Source: Marinobacter halodurans (lineage in GTDB: Bacteria > Pseudomonadota > Gammaproteobacteria > Pseudomonadales > Oleiphilaceae). Taken from it: DNA of 64,000 bases. Below the pieces are notes generated by a model. It did not search any database. It saw only the letters and a list, made by a program, of their open reading frames with translations, and was not told where the DNA came from. The first letter of the stretch is position 1. Each line of letters opens with the position of its first letter. The stretch is from assembly GCF_004327985.1 (NCBI RefSeq), contig NZ_SJDL01000004.1:62001-126000 (forward strand). Direction: 5' to 3'. Made by a program: the position numbers and the translations under genes. This document shows, piece by piece, positions 37,134-47,595 of the stretch.

Positions 37134-37474
37134 TCCCTGGCCAGCCCCCTGGCATGAACCGATCGGTTTCGTTGGCTCCCGATGCTCCCGGAAGCATCGG
37201 ATATGACAAACATTTACACAGCGTCACCTACGCCGACAACATAAAACACTATAGACTCTCCAGAGAGCCCTTGAGAGCTCTACAATCGCAAGAGCGCGCC
37301 TGGATCGCCTCGCGGCGTTCAGCGACTCGAAAAAAACAATGTTCTCAGCTTCACTGCCTTGGCGTGAGGGAACCGACCGTCCGGAACGGCTGCGAGTGGG
37401 CGTACCGGACCAGGAAGTGGCCGGAGACAGCAACCTGGCTCGGCCACTGCGCAAGAAGACAGGCCAGAGACCCA
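37134..37474. other. Divergent promoter region of lapD and the diguanylate cyclase
   Basis: A 341-base stretch with an AT-rich core (37215-37260, including ACATAAAACACTATAG) that probably carries both promoters. The frame open through it upstream of the cyclase lacks domain features, so I do not extend the gene. Confidence 0.4.
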
Positions 37475-39088
37475 ATGACTGACGACAATCAAAAGGAAAA
37501 GCTGAAACAGCATTTTGCGCGACGCGTCACGACCCAGGCACGGGTCGTACTCGACACCTGGCAGAAAGTGAAGGAATCCGACAGCCAGGCGGAGATCCTG
37601 CATCGCGACCTGTCCACCGCCACCGAAAAGCTGGTGCGCTATGCCCAGCGCTTCGAGATGGTCAGGCACGCCAGTGCCGGCGAAGCCCTATTGGGCATCC
37701 TGCAGCGCTGGGCGCCGGACACCGCACTGTCCGATGCCGTGCGCCACGAACTGCAGGGCGCGATGGACCAGCTCAGCCAGTGCACCCTGCGCCGCACCGA
37801 CCAGGACCTGGACGAAGCCCCCCGCACCTACCTGCGTACGCCGGTCTACGTCGCCCTCTGCGAGCTGGAAATGGCGCACCGGCTAATCAAGCAACTGGAA
37901 TTCTTCGGTTTCCGTGCAGCCGCCTTCGAGGACGCCGAGAGCCTGCTGGACGCCTGTAGCCGCCACAAGCCCGAGACCATCCTGATGGACGTCAACTTCG
38001 GCGGCAGCGAGCTGGCCGGCATTGCCACGGTCGAAGCCCTACAGGAGCGCCACGACACCCCGATCCCCGTGATTTTCATGAGCGACGAGGACGGCAGCAT
38101 CGAAACCCGGCTGCGTGCCTCCCGCTGTGGCGGCGAGGAGTTCTTCTTCCCGTCGGTGGATCCGGGCCAGTTGATCGAGAAAATCGAAACCTACACCCAC
38201 GGCAACACGGTCGAACCCTATCGGGTGCTGGTGCTGGACGATTCCCGCGCCCAGGCCAAGTTCATGGAAAACGTGCTGACCCGGGCCGGCATGACCGCCC
38301 ACATCATCACCGACCCCATGCAGATCATCCACGCACTGGAAGCGTTCTCGCCGGAAATCATCGTGCTGGACATGTACATGCCCGGCTGCACCGGCATGGA
38401 AATCGCCCGGGTGATCCGCCAGCAGGACCGGTTGCACAGCGTGCCGATCATCTACCTGTCCGCCGAGGACGACGTTTCCAAGCAACTGCATGCCATGAGC
38501 CTGGGTGGCGACGACTTCCTCACCAAGCCGATCGACCCCAAGCACCTGATCGCCACCATCCACAACCGGGGGCGGCGTGCCCGCTCCCTGTTGGCGCTGA
38601 TGATCCGCGACAGCCTGACGGGGCTTTACAACCACACCCACACGCTGCACCTGCTGGATCAGGAAATCGTCAAGGCCAAGCAGAAGGATCAACCGCTGTG
38701 CTTTGCCATGCTGGACATCGACTATTTCAAGAAGATTAACGACACCTATGGCCACCCGATCGGCGACCGGGTGCTGCGCAGCCTGTCCATGTTCCTCAAG
38801 CAGCGCCTGCGCAAGACCGACCATATCGGCCGCTACGGCGGTGAAGAGTTTGCCCTGATCCTGCCCAACACGCGGGAGAGCGACGCCAAGAACGTCATCA
38901 ACGAAATCCGCGAGCGTTTTGCCGAGCTGCAGCAGCCGGCCGGAACCCAGGAGTTCAGGGTGACCTTCAGTTGCGGTGTCGCCACCTGGCAGGGCGAGAG
39001 CGCCCAGAGCCTGTGCGAACGGGCCGACGGCGCGCTCTACGACGCCAAGGGGCTGGGCCGGAATACGGTGGTGTCCGCCGGTCACTGA
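37475..39088 (+). CDS. Diguanylate cyclase with two receiver domains
   Basis: A 537-residue soluble response regulator that makes c-di-GMP. Order: an N-terminal helical HPt-like segment (ILHRDLSTATEKLVRYAQRF), receiver 1 (acceptor in TILMDVNFGG but the usual KP replaced by FFFPSVDP), receiver 2 with an intact set (VLVLDDSRAQ, IIVLDMYMPG, FLTKPID), and a GGDEF domain with active GRYGGEEF and a product-inhibition site RKTD five residues before it. Phosphorylation of receiver 2 is the likely trigger; receiver 1 is probably structural. The ATG at 37475 is chosen because domain homology begins there. Divergent from lapD. Confidence 0.87.
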   Translation: MTDDNQKEKLKQHFARRVTTQARVVLDTWQKVKESDSQAEILHRDLSTATEKLVRYAQRFEMVRHASAGEALLGILQRWAPDTALSDAVRHELQGAMDQLSQCTLRRTDQDLDEAPRTYLRTPVYVALCELEMAHRLIKQLEFFGFRAAAFEDAESLLDACSRHKPETILMDVNFGGSELAGIATVEALQERHDTPIPVIFMSDEDGSIETRLRASRCGGEEFFFPSVDPGQLIEKIETYTHGNTVEPYRVLVLDDSRAQAKFMENVLTRAGMTAHIITDPMQIIHALEAFSPEIIVLDMYMPGCTGMEIARVIRQQDRLHSVPIIYLSAEDDVSKQLHAMSLGGDDFLTKPIDPKHLIATIHNRGRRARSLLALMIRDSLTGLYNHTHTLHLLDQEIVKAKQKDQPLCFAMLDIDYFKKINDTYGHPIGDRVLRSLSMFLKQRLRKTDHIGRYGGEEFALILPNTRESDAKNVINEIRERFAELQQPAGTQEFRVTFSCGVATWQGESAQSLCERADGALYDAKGLGRNTVVSAGH

Positions 39089-39502
39089 CCGGCCCCGCTG
39101 CGGTCCGCCCCGGGGCGTGACGGAAGCTCGCATCGATAAACCTCTCCCCGGCCCGCCGGGGAGAGGGCACAGTCCTGTGCAAACCGGCAACATGGGTAAT
39201 ACCCTCGCCCGGCTCCAGGCGCCCCCGAATCGCCCGAAACCCACCTTTCCAGGCAATTCCCGACCAATCCCGGCAGAGTCCCGCCGGATGCATAGACACT
39301 GTCTTAGACTACCCGCTATGAAACCAACGTCTTATGGACGGGTCTACCTGGCTTGACAACAATGGTGCCAATGTCGGCGTGACTGACTCGGGCCGATTGT
39401 TAAAATGTGTTGAACTCATTGACTAGACTGGTCATGATGGCTGGAAAATGTCGCTATATTCGGCGATCCTGTCAGAAAACGAGCCAATAACAAGGTTTCC
39501 CC
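39089..39502. other. Gene-free region upstream of aroQ
   Basis: 414 bases holding the palindrome at 39141-39166 and, in the AT-richer right half, the presumed promoter of aroQ-accB-accC (TTGAAC at 39410-39415 with CATGAT 17 bases later is the best, weak, candidate). No gene seen. Confidence 0.4.
39141..39166. repeat. Perfect 12-bp-arm palindrome
   Basis: CCTCTCCCCGGC, two bases, GCCGGGGAGAGG. No T-run follows. It shares the GGGGAGAGG core with the repeats at 11128-11256 and may act as a 3'-end hairpin for the cyclase gene. Confidence 0.6.
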
Positions 39503-39937
39503 ATGGCCACCATTCTCGTGCTGCACGGCCCCAACCTGAACATGCTTGGCGTTCGGGAGCCGGATGTCTACGGCCACGAGACCCTCAATGACATCGACGA
39601 TCGCCTGCACCAGCAGGCCAGTCAGGCGGGTCATCATCTGTTGCATCTGCAATCCAACGCAGAGTATGAATTGATCGACCGTGTCCACGAGGCACGACAG
39701 GAAGGGGTGGATTTCATCCTGATCAATCCGGCGGCCTTCACGCATACCAGCGTTGCCCTGCGCGACGCCTTGCTGGCGGCGGAGATCCCTTTTATCGAAG
39801 TGCACCTGTCCAATGTGCACGCCCGTGAACCCTTCCGCCATCACTCCTATTTTTCGGATGTGGCGGTCGGTGTGATTTGCGGCCTCGGCAGCCAGGGCTA
39901 CGACCTGGCGCTGCAGGCCGCACTGGCACGACTCTAG
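39503..39937 (+). CDS. aroQ: Type II 3-dehydroquinate dehydratase
   Basis: A 144-residue shikimate-pathway enzyme (3-dehydroquinate to 3-dehydroshikimate). The motifs are [20 protein letters not shown] with the catalytic Tyr, [31 protein letters not shown] and the His in IEVHLSN. It leads the aroQ-accB-accC cluster, a conserved arrangement. Confidence 0.97.
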   Translation: MATILVLHGPNLNMLGVREPDVYGHETLNDIDDRLHQQASQAGHHLLHLQSNAEYELIDRVHEARQEGVDFILINPAAFTHTSVALRDALLAAEIPFIEVHLSNVHAREPFRHHSYFSDVAVGVICGLGSQGYDLALQAALARL

Positions 39938-39983
39938 ATTTAAGTCGACGAAAGCTGTCAACTCATTCCGGCGAGAACAGACT

Positions 39984-40448
39984 ATGGATATTCGCAAAGT
40001 AAAGAAGCTGATCGAACTGATTGAAGAATCGGACGTGGAAGAACTGGAGATCCGCGAAGGTGACGATGCGGTCCGCATCACCCGCCGTCGCGGCCAGACC
40101 GATTTCGCCCAGATGGTTCCGGCCCACTACGCCCCGGCACCGGCCGCCGCCCCGGCACCGCAACAAGCCGCCGAACCGGCCGCCGCCGAAGCCCCGGCCG
40201 ACAACATGCCCGCCGGACACCAGGTTCGCTCGCCGATGGTCGGCACCTTCTACCGTTCACCGTCGCCGACCGCCAAGGCCTTCGTTGAAGTCGGTCAGAC
40301 CGTTGCCGCCGGCGACGTCATCTGCATCGTCGAAGCCATGAAGATGATGAACCAGATCGAAGCTGACAAGAGCGGCACCATTGTCGACATTCTCGTAGAG
40401 AACGGGCAGCCGGTTGAATTCGACCAGCCGCTCTTCATTATCTCCTGA
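39984..40448 (+). CDS. accB: Acetyl-CoA carboxylase biotin carboxyl carrier protein
   Basis: A 154-residue BCCP. The N-terminal helix ([20 protein letters not shown]) and an Ala/Pro-rich linker (about residues 50-75) precede the biotinyl domain, with the biotin lysine in [12 protein letters not shown] and the thumb region [10 protein letters not shown]. It works with accC for the first step of fatty acid synthesis. Confidence 0.97.
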   Translation: MDIRKVKKLIELIEESDVEELEIREGDDAVRITRRRGQTDFAQMVPAHYAPAPAAAPAPQQAAEPAAAEAPADNMPAGHQVRSPMVGTFYRSPSPTAKAFVEVGQTVAAGDVICIVEAMKMMNQIEADKSGTIVDILVENGQPVEFDQPLFIIS

Positions 40449-40465
40449 ACGAAGACGACTGACCC

Positions 40466-41812
40466 ATGGCCATGATTGATAAAGTCCTGATCGCCAACCG
40501 GGGCGAGATCGCGCTTCGTATCCTGCGGGCGTGCAAAGAACTCGGCATCGGCACGGTTGCCGTTCATTCCCAGGTCGATCGCGACCTGATGCACGTGCGC
40601 CTCGCCGACGAATCCGTCTGCATCGGCCCCAACAGTGCGACTGAAAGCTACCTCAACATTCCTGCCATCATCAGTGCCGCGGAAGTGACCGATGCCGAGG
40701 GCATCCACCCCGGCTACGGGTTCCTGGCAGAGAATGCCGACTTCGCCGAGCAGGTCGAGAAGAGCGGCTTCCGCTTTATCGGCCCACGCGCCGAAACCAT
40801 CCGTCTGATGGGCAACAAGGTTTCCGCCATCAACGCGATGGTCAAGGCCGGTGTGCCCACCGTACCGGGCTCCGACGGCCCGATTACGGACGATGACGCC
40901 CACACGCTCAAGGTGGCCCGCAAGATCGGCTACCCGGTCATCATCAAGGCGGCCTCCGGCGGCGGTGGCCGCGGCATGCAGGTGGTGCATTCCGAAGCCG
41001 CGCTGCTCAAGAGCATCCAGATTACCAAGTCCGAGGCCCGCAACGCCTTTGGCGACGAGACCTGCTACCTGGAGAAATACCTGGAGCGACCGCGCCACGT
41101 GGAGGTGCAGGTCCTGGCCGACATGCACGGCAACGTGATCCACCTGGGCGACCGCGACTGTTCCATGCAGCGCCGGCACCAGAAGGTCATCGAGGAAGCG
41201 CCGGCACCGAACATCGACCCCGAGGCCCGGGAAAAAACCCTGCAGGCCTGTGTCGATGCCTGTAAGGAAATCGGCTATGTCGGCGCCGGCACTTTCGAGT
41301 TCCTGTACCAGGACGGCCAGTTCTACTTCATCGAAATGAACACCCGGGTCCAGGTGGAACACCCGGTCTCGGAAATGGTCACCGGCGTGGACATCGTCAA
41401 GGAGCAGTTGAGGGTGGCCAGCGGCCTGCCGCTCACCTTCTCCCAGGACGAAATCCGCGTCACCGGCCACGCCATGGAGTGCCGGATCAACGCCGAGGAT
41501 CCCCAGACGTTCATCCCCAGCCCGGGCCAGGTGAAGCATTTCCATGCTCCCGGTGGCAACGGCGTACGCGTGGATTCCCACATGTACACCGGCTATTCGG
41601 TACCGCCCTACTACGACTCGCTGATCGGTAAGCTCATCAGCTTCGGCGAGGATCGCGAGACCGCGCGCAAGCGGATGAAGAACGCCCTGGACGAGCTGGT
41701 CGTGGAAGGCATCAAGACCAATCAGCCCCTGCATCGCCGATTGATCCTTGACGGCGGCTTCAAGAATGTGGAATTTACCATCCACTATCTCGAGAAGCTG
41801 ATCAAAGACTAG
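40466..41812 (+). CDS. accC: Acetyl-CoA carboxylase biotin carboxylase
   Basis: A 448-residue ATP-grasp enzyme that carboxylates the biotin of Acc[33 protein letters not shown] and [17 protein letters not shown] are intact. It starts 17 bases after the accB stop. The second biotin carboxylase, pycA, lies about 10 kb to the left. Confidence 0.97.
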   Translation: MAMIDKVLIANRGEIALRILRACKELGIGTVAVHSQVDRDLMHVRLADESVCIGPNSATESYLNIPAIISAAEVTDAEGIHPGYGFLAENADFAEQVEKSGFRFIGPRAETIRLMGNKVSAINAMVKAGVPTVPGSDGPITDDDAHTLKVARKIGYPVIIKAASGGGGRGMQVVHSEAALLKSIQITKSEARNAFGDETCYLEKYLERPRHVEVQVLADMHGNVIHLGDRDCSMQRRHQKVIEEAPAPNIDPEAREKTLQACVDACKEIGYVGAGTFEFLYQDGQFYFIEMNTRVQVEHPVSEMVTGVDIVKEQLRVASGLPLTFSQDEIRVTGHAMECRINAEDPQTFIPSPGQVKHFHAPGGNGVRVDSHMYTGYSVPPYYDSLIGKLISFGEDRETARKRMKNALDELVVEGIKTNQPLHRRLILDGGFKNVEFTIHYLEKLIKD

Positions 41813-41820
41813 TCGTGCCG

Positions 41821-41887
41821 CGTCAATGTGGTATTGACGGCCTCAACGCCCCCAATGATGCGTCGACGCGATGCGGCATTGGGGGCG
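41821..41887 (+). other. Two tandem hairpins between accC and prmA
   Basis: CGTCAA/TTGACG (41821-41839) is followed by CGCCCCCAATG/CATTGGGGGCG (41847-41857 with 41877-41887), whose loop itself contains palindromic GCGTCGACGC. No T-run follows the larger stem, so it may be an mRNA-stability or attenuator-like element. Confidence 0.5.
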
Positions 41888-41968
41888 CTGCCTTCAGGAA
41901 GGCTGATCGTTTCGCACTCGGGGCCAGACCGACTGCAGTCGCCACCCTCACATTGACGGAGTAACCCT

Positions 41969-42865
41969 ATGCGCTGGATCCAGGTGCGCGTTCCCACCGA
42001 TCCGGAACACGCGGATTTACTGGAGGATATCCTCATGGAAGCCGGCGCCGACGCCGTCACCATGGAGGATGCCGCCGACCAGCCCCTCTATGAACCGGAC
42101 CCGGGCACCACGCCGCTGTGGGGCCAGACCCGGGTCACCGGCCTGTTCAATGCCGACACCGGCATCGACAGCCTCAAGGCCATGCTGGCCGAGGCCTACC
42201 ACCAGCAGACCCAGCAGGAAATCGGCGAAATCGACGTTTCCCTGCTCGAGGACAAGGACTGGGAACGGGCCTGGATGGACGACTTCAAGCCGCTGCGCTT
42301 CGGCCGGCGCCTGTGGATCGTGCCCAGCTGGCACGACGTTCCCGATGTGGAAGCCGCCAATCTGATGCTCGACCCGGGCCTGGCCTTCGGCACCGGCACC
42401 CACCCGACCACCGCCCTGTGCCTGGAATGGCTCGACGGCAAGCCGTTGCAGGACACCCAGGTAATCGACTACGGCTGCGGCTCTGGCATTCTGGGACTGG
42501 CGGCCCTGCTGCTGGGCGCCAGACACGTCATCGGCGTCGATACCGATCCCCAGGCCCTCGAAGCCAGCCGCGACAATGCGCGTCGCAACAGCATCGATGA
42601 TCCGCGGCTCGACCTGTACCTGCCGGACCAGGAGCCGGACACCCAGGCGGACGTCCTGCTGGCCAACATCCTCGCCCAGCCGCTGCTTGGCCTGACTCCC
42701 AAACTGGCCAGCCGGGTGAAGGATGGCGGTGACATCGTGCTGTCCGGTATTCTGTCCAACCAGGCCCGGGAGGTGATGGACGCCTACGAGCCCTGGTTTA
42801 TCATGGACGAGCCGGTCCAGCAGGAGGATTGGGTCCGCCTCACAGGACGACGTCGCGACAGATGA
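41969..42865 (+). CDS. prmA: Ribosomal protein L11 methyltransferase
   Basis: A 298-residue SAM methyltransferase that trimethylates L11. The N-terminal substrate domain has MRWIQVRVPTDPEHADLLED; the catalytic domain has DPGLAFGTGTHPTTALCL, VIDYGCGSGILGLAALLLG and the NPPY-like ANILAQPLL. Preceded by GGAGTAA. Confidence 0.97.
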   Translation: MRWIQVRVPTDPEHADLLEDILMEAGADAVTMEDAADQPLYEPDPGTTPLWGQTRVTGLFNADTGIDSLKAMLAEAYHQQTQQEIGEIDVSLLEDKDWERAWMDDFKPLRFGRRLWIVPSWHDVPDVEAANLMLDPGLAFGTGTHPTTALCLEWLDGKPLQDTQVIDYGCGSGILGLAALLLGARHVIGVDTDPQALEASRDNARRNSIDDPRLDLYLPDQEPDTQADVLLANILAQPLLGLTPKLASRVKDGGDIVLSGILSNQAREVMDAYEPWFIMDEPVQQEDWVRLTGRRRDR

Positions 42866-43068
42866 CGACGACCGGCGGACCGTCTACACTGTGGCCCTCA
42901 CAGATCCTGCGGCCCGCCGCTCGATAGGAGCGGATCAACAAGGATGGACAGCCGGTCGGGCCAGCCTGGGAGACCCTCCCGAACACCCGTAGCGGGCGTT
43001 CACGAGGGTCGTCGGGCCTTTCCGGAATGACAGGGACTCCGAGCCGTGACCTGCGACAGGAATAAAGG

Positions 43069-44370
43069 ATGAGCCAGAGCAGTACGCTGACACGTTGCCC
43101 CCACTGCGACACCCGGTTCCGGGTCACCGAGGAACAGCTCGGTATTGCCCGCGGCAAGGTCCGGTGCGGCAACTGCATGGAAGTGTTCAACGCCCTCGAA
43201 CACAGTGAAACCGCCGCCAGCAAGCCGCGGCCATCCACACCGCCGTCCCCGGCCCCCAAGTCCGCACCGGAGGAGCCGCCCGCCGACGCCTCCAGCAGGT
43301 TTATGGAGGAAGAGGAGCTCATCTTTGAGGACGATCCAGAAGAGGACGCCGCCGAGGGCAACTACGCCGGCACCAAGACCACTTTCGATGAAGACGAGCT
43401 GAGCGACAGCTTCCTGAATTTCGACGAAACCCGGGACAGCGGTTTCGGCGACGACGAAGATGAAGTCAAGACGGATGTCGACGAGAGCTGGGCCGAAGCA
43501 ATCCTCGACGAAAGCGAGTCCATGACCCGCAAGGCGCCCAAACCATCGCCTCCCGAACCCCACAAGCCGGAGCCCACACCGGAGCCGCCGTCCGACGATG
43601 ACGACCTGCTCGACGACGCCTTCAGCCAGCGCACCGTTTTCAAGGCGCCGCCTTCCGAGCCTGAGCGCCCACAGCGTCGTCCCGAACCGGAACCCGAGAC
43701 CGAATCGTTCGGGCCAGCCACCGATACCCCGCATGCCACGCACCAGCAACCCGCCCAGCCTGAGCCGGATGCCATTCGCCCCGAGCGTGACGAACCGCTG
43801 GCCGCCACCCGCCGGCTGGGCAGCAGCAGCCCGTTCCAGAATCTGCGCCACGACCCCATTGCCATCGGCAAGCCGCGGCGCTCCTGGTTGCGCCGCAGCA
43901 TCTGGACCCTGCTGGTCCTGGTCCTGCTGGGCGTACTGGTGTCCCAGGTCACCTATTTCCAGCTCGACCGCCTGTCCAGCATTCCCGAACTGCGCCCCTA
44001 CTATGAGCAGGGCTGCGAGATCCTGGGCTGCGAGCTGCCGCCGTTGGTGGCCATCGACCGCATCCAGAGCCAGAAGCTGGTGGTGCGCACCGACCCGGAC
44101 CAGCGCGGCACGCTGGTGGTGGACGCGGTCCTGGTCAACGAGGCCGGCTTCGAACAGCCCTTCCCCAACATCGGCCTGACGTTCTCCAACCTGAACGGGG
44201 ATGTCGTAGCCCAGAGCCTGTTCGAGCCGGACGAATACCTCTCCGGTGAAGCCCAGGACCTGTCGATGATGCCCAGCCAGACACCGATCCGGATATCCAT
44301 CCATATCCGGGACCCGGGCCGGGATGCCGTCAACTACAACATCACCTTTATCGCCCGTTCCACCCAGTAG
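43069..44370 (+). CDS. DUF3426 protein with N-terminal MJ0042 zinc ribbon
   Basis: A 433-residue protein. The N-terminal zinc ribbon is RCPHCDTRFRV followed by VRCGNCMEVF. A long acidic, Pro/Glu-rich disordered segment (about 45-260) leads to one membrane helix (IWTLLVLVLLGVLVSQVTYF, about 280-300) and a C-terminal periplasmic DUF3426 domain with LGCELPPLV and FPNIGLTFSNLNGD. This gene commonly sits between prmA and dusB-fis in gammaproteobacteria. Function unknown. Confidence 0.88.
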   Translation: MSQSSTLTRCPHCDTRFRVTEEQLGIARGKVRCGNCMEVFNALEHSETAASKPRPSTPPSPAPKSAPEEPPADASSRFMEEEELIFEDDPEEDAAEGNYAGTKTTFDEDELSDSFLNFDETRDSGFGDDEDEVKTDVDESWAEAILDESESMTRKAPKPSPPEPHKPEPTPEPPSDDDDLLDDAFSQRTVFKAPPSEPERPQRRPEPEPETESFGPATDTPHATHQQPAQPEPDAIRPERDEPLAATRRLGSSSPFQNLRHDPIAIGKPRRSWLRRSIWTLLVLVLLGVLVSQVTYFQLDRLSSIPELRPYYEQGCEILGCELPPLVAIDRIQSQKLVVRTDPDQRGTLVVDAVLVNEAGFEQPFPNIGLTFSNLNGDVVAQSLFEPDEYLSGEAQDLSMMPSQTPIRISIHIRDPGRDAVNYNITFIARSTQ

Positions 44371-44383
44371 CCTCTCTCACAGG

Positions 44384-44408
44384 CCGCCCGGCATTGAACG
44401 CCGGGCGG
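44384..44408 (+). terminator. Terminator after the zinc-ribbon gene
   Basis: CCGCCCGGC, a 7-base loop, GCCGGGCGG, then TCTTTCC. Confidence 0.6.
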
Positions 44409-44519
44409 TCTTTCCGTCAATAGCCGATTGACGATAAGCCTTCCCGAAGGACGCATTCCGGCGTCGAAAAGTCAACCAGATAGAGCGAAAAATAATCAAT
44501 TTTTTCGCGAGATTACCCC

Positions 44520-44548
44520 TTCAATCCCGGGAGGGTCAGGGGTATCAT
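44520..44548 (+). promoter_or_regulatory. Possible dusB-fis promoter with GC-rich discriminator
   Basis: TTCAAT, 17 bases, TATCAT, then TGTCGCCCC. An AT-rich stretch lies just upstream (44485-44510). A GC-rich discriminator is typical of growth-rate and ppGpp-controlled fis promoters, but the -35 is poor. Confidence 0.4.
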
Positions 44549-44602
44549 TGTCGCCCCTTGAGAGCTGGTTGAGTTTTAACCAGATCAACGAGGTGCGAAC
44601 AG

Positions 44603-45601
44603 ATGCTACCCAAAGCGAAGATCGGTCCCTACACACTACCCAACTCGTTGATCGTAGCGCCCATGGCAGGTGTGACGGACCGACCTTTTCGCCTGCTCTG
44701 CCGTCGGCTCGGCGCCGGACTGGCGGTCTCGGAGATGGTGATTGCCGACAGCCGGCTGTGGCATACCCGCAAGTCCCGGCTGCGCCTGGATCATGCCGGT
44801 GAGCCGGAGCCCCGCAGTGTGCAGATTGCCGGCGGCGATGCCGAGATGCTGGCCAACGCCGCCCGCCTGAACGTGGAAAACGGCGCCCAGATCATCGACA
44901 TCAACATGGGCTGCCCGGCCAAGAAGGTGTGCAACAAGGCTGCCGGCTCCGCGCTCATGAAGGACGAGCCGCTGGTGCGCGACATCCTGCACGCCGTCGT
45001 CGACGCCGTGGATGTACCGGTGACCCTGAAAATGCGGACCGGCTGGGATCGCGAGCACCGCAATGCGCCGTTGATTGCACGAATGGCACAGGACGCAGGC
45101 ATCCAGGCCCTGGCCATTCATGGAAGAACCCGGGCGGATGCCTACAGGGGCGAGGCCGAGTACGACACCATCGCCGCCGTCAAGGCCAGTGTCGGGATTC
45201 CGGTGTTCGCCAACGGCGATATCGATTCGCCGGAGAAGGCACGGCATGTGCTGAAGCACACCGGTGCCGACGGCCTGCTGATCGGGCGGGCCGCCCAGGG
45301 CAGCCCCTGGATTTTCCGGGAAATCGAGCATTTCCTGAGAACCGGCCGGCATTTACCCGGTCCCTCACTGGATGAGGTCGAGACGTTGCTCACCGGGCAT
45401 CTGATCGCACTGCACGGGTTCTATGGCGAACACATGGGCGTTCGCATTGCCCGCAAGCATGTGGGCTGGTACCTCCAGTCCCACGACGAGGACAAACAGT
45501 TCCGCCGCCACTTCAACCAGCTTGAAGCGGCCCAGGCGCAACTCGACAGTATTGAACAGTACTTTTCAGGCTTACGAAATGGAGAGGTATTCGCAGCATG
45601 A
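44603..45601 (+). CDS. dusB: tRNA dihydrouridine synthase DusB
   Basis: A 332-residue FMN enzyme reducing uridine in tRNA. The barrel carries [15 protein letters not shown], the catalytic cysteine in [43 protein letters not shown] and [11 protein letters not shown]. It overlaps fis by 4 bases (ATGA), the classical dusB-fis operon. Confidence 0.97.
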   Translation: MLPKAKIGPYTLPNSLIVAPMAGVTDRPFRLLCRRLGAGLAVSEMVIADSRLWHTRKSRLRLDHAGEPEPRSVQIAGGDAEMLANAARLNVENGAQIIDINMGCPAKKVCNKAAGSALMKDEPLVRDILHAVVDAVDVPVTLKMRTGWDREHRNAPLIARMAQDAGIQALAIHGRTRADAYRGEAEYDTIAAVKASVGIPVFANGDIDSPEKARHVLKHTGADGLLIGRAAQGSPWIFREIEHFLRTGRHLPGPSLDEVETLLTGHLIALHGFYGEHMGVRIARKHVGWYLQSHDEDKQFRRHFNQLEAAQAQLDSIEQYFSGLRNGEVFAA

Positions 45602-45915
45602 CCGCTGAGACACTGGCCAACGAACAGACCACCACCCCCAACGGCGACGGCAATCCCGGCCTGCAGACGCCCGGGCAGGACGGCACCACCGTCACCCTGC
45701 GCGACAGCGTCGAGGTGGCCCTGACCAACTACTTCGAGCAGCTCGACGGCGCCCCGGTCACCGACGTGTACCAGCTGGTACTGAGCGAAGTCGAAGCGCC
45801 GCTGCTGGAGCAGGTCATGCGCTACACCCGTAACAACCAGACCAAGGCATCCACCATGCTGGGCCTCAACCGCGGGACGCTCCGCAAGAAGCTCAAGCAG
45901 TACGGTCTGCTATAA
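45598..45915 (+). CDS. fis: DNA-binding protein Fis
   Basis: A 105-residue nucleoid protein. An N-terminal flexible part, a beta-hairpin region and helices A/B ([20 protein letters not shown]) precede the helix-turn-helix [20 protein letters not shown]. It bends DNA, stimulates rRNA promoters and site-specific recombination. Co-translated with dusB. Confidence 0.96.
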   Translation: MTAETLANEQTTTPNGDGNPGLQTPGQDGTTVTLRDSVEVALTNYFEQLDGAPVTDVYQLVLSEVEAPLLEQVMRYTRNNQTKASTMLGLNRGTLRKKLKQYGLL

Positions 45916-45999
45916 TCGCTTAACCCGATTCCACGAGGGCCTCCGGTAACCACCGCGCGGCCCTCATTTCGTTCAGTCCCCGGAAAAAATCGTACTCTC

Positions 46000-47577
46000 A
46001 TGGCAAACAAGGCTCCCACCCCGATCCGACGCGCCCTGATCAGCGTCTCCGACAAAACCGGCATCGTTGACTTCGCCCGCGCCCTGAGCGCCCGCGACGT
46101 CGAACTCCTCTCCACAGGCGGCACTTTCCGCCTGCTCCAGGAAAACGGCGTCCCGGTCACCGAAGTGTCCGACTACACCGGCTTCCCGGAAATGATGGCC
46201 GGTCGCGTCAAGACCCTGCACCCGAAAGTCCACGGCGGCATCCTCGGCCGTCGCGGCACCGACGATACCGTCATGGACGAGCACGGCATCAAGCCCATCG
46301 ACATGGTGGTGGTCAACCTGTACCCATTCGAGCAGGCCGTCGCCAAGCCCGACTGCGACCTGTCCACGGCCATCGAGAACATCGACATCGGCGGTCCGAC
46401 CATGGTCCGCGCCGCCGCCAAGAACCATGACGACGTCGCCATCGTGGTCAACGCCATCGACTACGACCGCGTGCTGGGCGAGCTGGAAGACGACGGCGCC
46501 CTGAGCTACGACACCCGCTTCGACCTGGCGGTGAAGGCGTTCGAACACACGGCGGCTTACGACGGCGCCATCGCCAACTACCTGGGCGGGCGCACCGCCG
46601 ACAATGACAACCCGGATTTCCCGCGCACCTTCAACTCCCAGTTCGTCAAGGTGCAGGACATGCGCTACGGCGAGAACCCGCACCAGCGCGCGGCCTTCTA
46701 TGCCGAACGCAACCCGCAGGAAGCCTCCGTGGCGACCGCCAAGCAGCTGCAGGGCAAGGAACTCTCCTATAACAACGTGGCGGACACCGACGCGGCGCTG
46801 GAATGCGTCAAGCCGTTCGCGGATCCGGCCTGCGTCATCGTCAAGCACGCCAACCCCTGCGGCGTGGCCATCGGCGCGGACATCCGTCAGGCCTATGACC
46901 TGGCCTTTGCCACCGACCCCACCTCCGCCTTTGGCGGCATCATCGCCTTCAACCGGGAACTGGACGCCGACACGGCCAAGGCCATCGTCGACCGTCAGTT
47001 CGTGGAAGTGATCATCGCCCCGACCATCGCCGACGAGGCGGTCGAGATTGTCGCCACCAAGAAGAATGTGCGCCTGCTGGCCTGCGGCGAATTCGCCCCG
47101 GAGCGTGAAAAGGCCATGGACTACAAGCGCGTGACCGGTGGCCTGCTGGTGCAGGATCGCGACCTGGGCATGGTCTCGATGGACGACGTCAAGGTGGTCA
47201 GTGAGCGCCAGCCCAGCAAGGATGAGCTGAACGACCTGCTGTTTGCCTGGGAAGTCGCCAAGTACGTCAAGTCCAACGCCATCGTCTACGCCAAGGCCGG
47301 CCGCACCATCGGCATCGGCGCCGGCCAGATGAGCCGGGTCTACAGCGCGAAGATCGCCGGCATCAAGGCGGCGGACGAAGGCCTGGAAGTGCCGGGTTCC
47401 GTCATGGCCTCCGACGCCTTCTTCCCGTTCCGGGACGGCATCGATGCGGCCGCGGCCGCCGGCATCAAGGCCGTGATCCAGCCGGGCGGCTCCATGCGTG
47501 ACCAGGAAGTCATCGACGCCGCCAACGAGCACGGCATCGCCATGGTCTTCACCGGTATGCGCCACTTCCGCCACTGA
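46000..47577 (+). CDS. purH: Bifunctional AICAR formyltransferase/IMP cyclohydrolase
   Basis: A 525-residue enzyme for the last two steps of IMP synthesis. The N-terminal IMP cyclohydrolase part has [17 protein letters not shown] and [12 protein letters not shown]; the C-terminal formyltransferase part has [12 protein letters not shown] and [16 protein letters not shown], ending [13 protein letters not shown]. It is followed after 18 bases by purD. Confidence 0.97.
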   Translation: MANKAPTPIRRALISVSDKTGIVDFARALSARDVELLSTGGTFRLLQENGVPVTEVSDYTGFPEMMAGRVKTLHPKVHGGILGRRGTDDTVMDEHGIKPIDMVVVNLYPFEQAVAKPDCDLSTAIENIDIGGPTMVRAAAKNHDDVAIVVNAIDYDRVLGELEDDGALSYDTRFDLAVKAFEHTAAYDGAIANYLGGRTADNDNPDFPRTFNSQFVKVQDMRYGENPHQRAAFYAERNPQEASVATAKQLQGKELSYNNVADTDAALECVKPFADPACVIVKHANPCGVAIGADIRQAYDLAFATDPTSAFGGIIAFNRELDADTAKAIVDRQFVEVIIAPTIADEAVEIVATKKNVRLLACGEFAPEREKAMDYKRVTGGLLVQDRDLGMVSMDDVKVVSERQPSKDELNDLLFAWEVAKYVKSNAIVYAKAGRTIGIGAGQMSRVYSAKIAGIKAADEGLEVPGSVMASDAFFPFRDGIDAAAAAGIKAVIQPGGSMRDQEVIDAANEHGIAMVFTGMRHFRH

Positions 47578-47595
47578 GCCGACAGGACGACCCCC

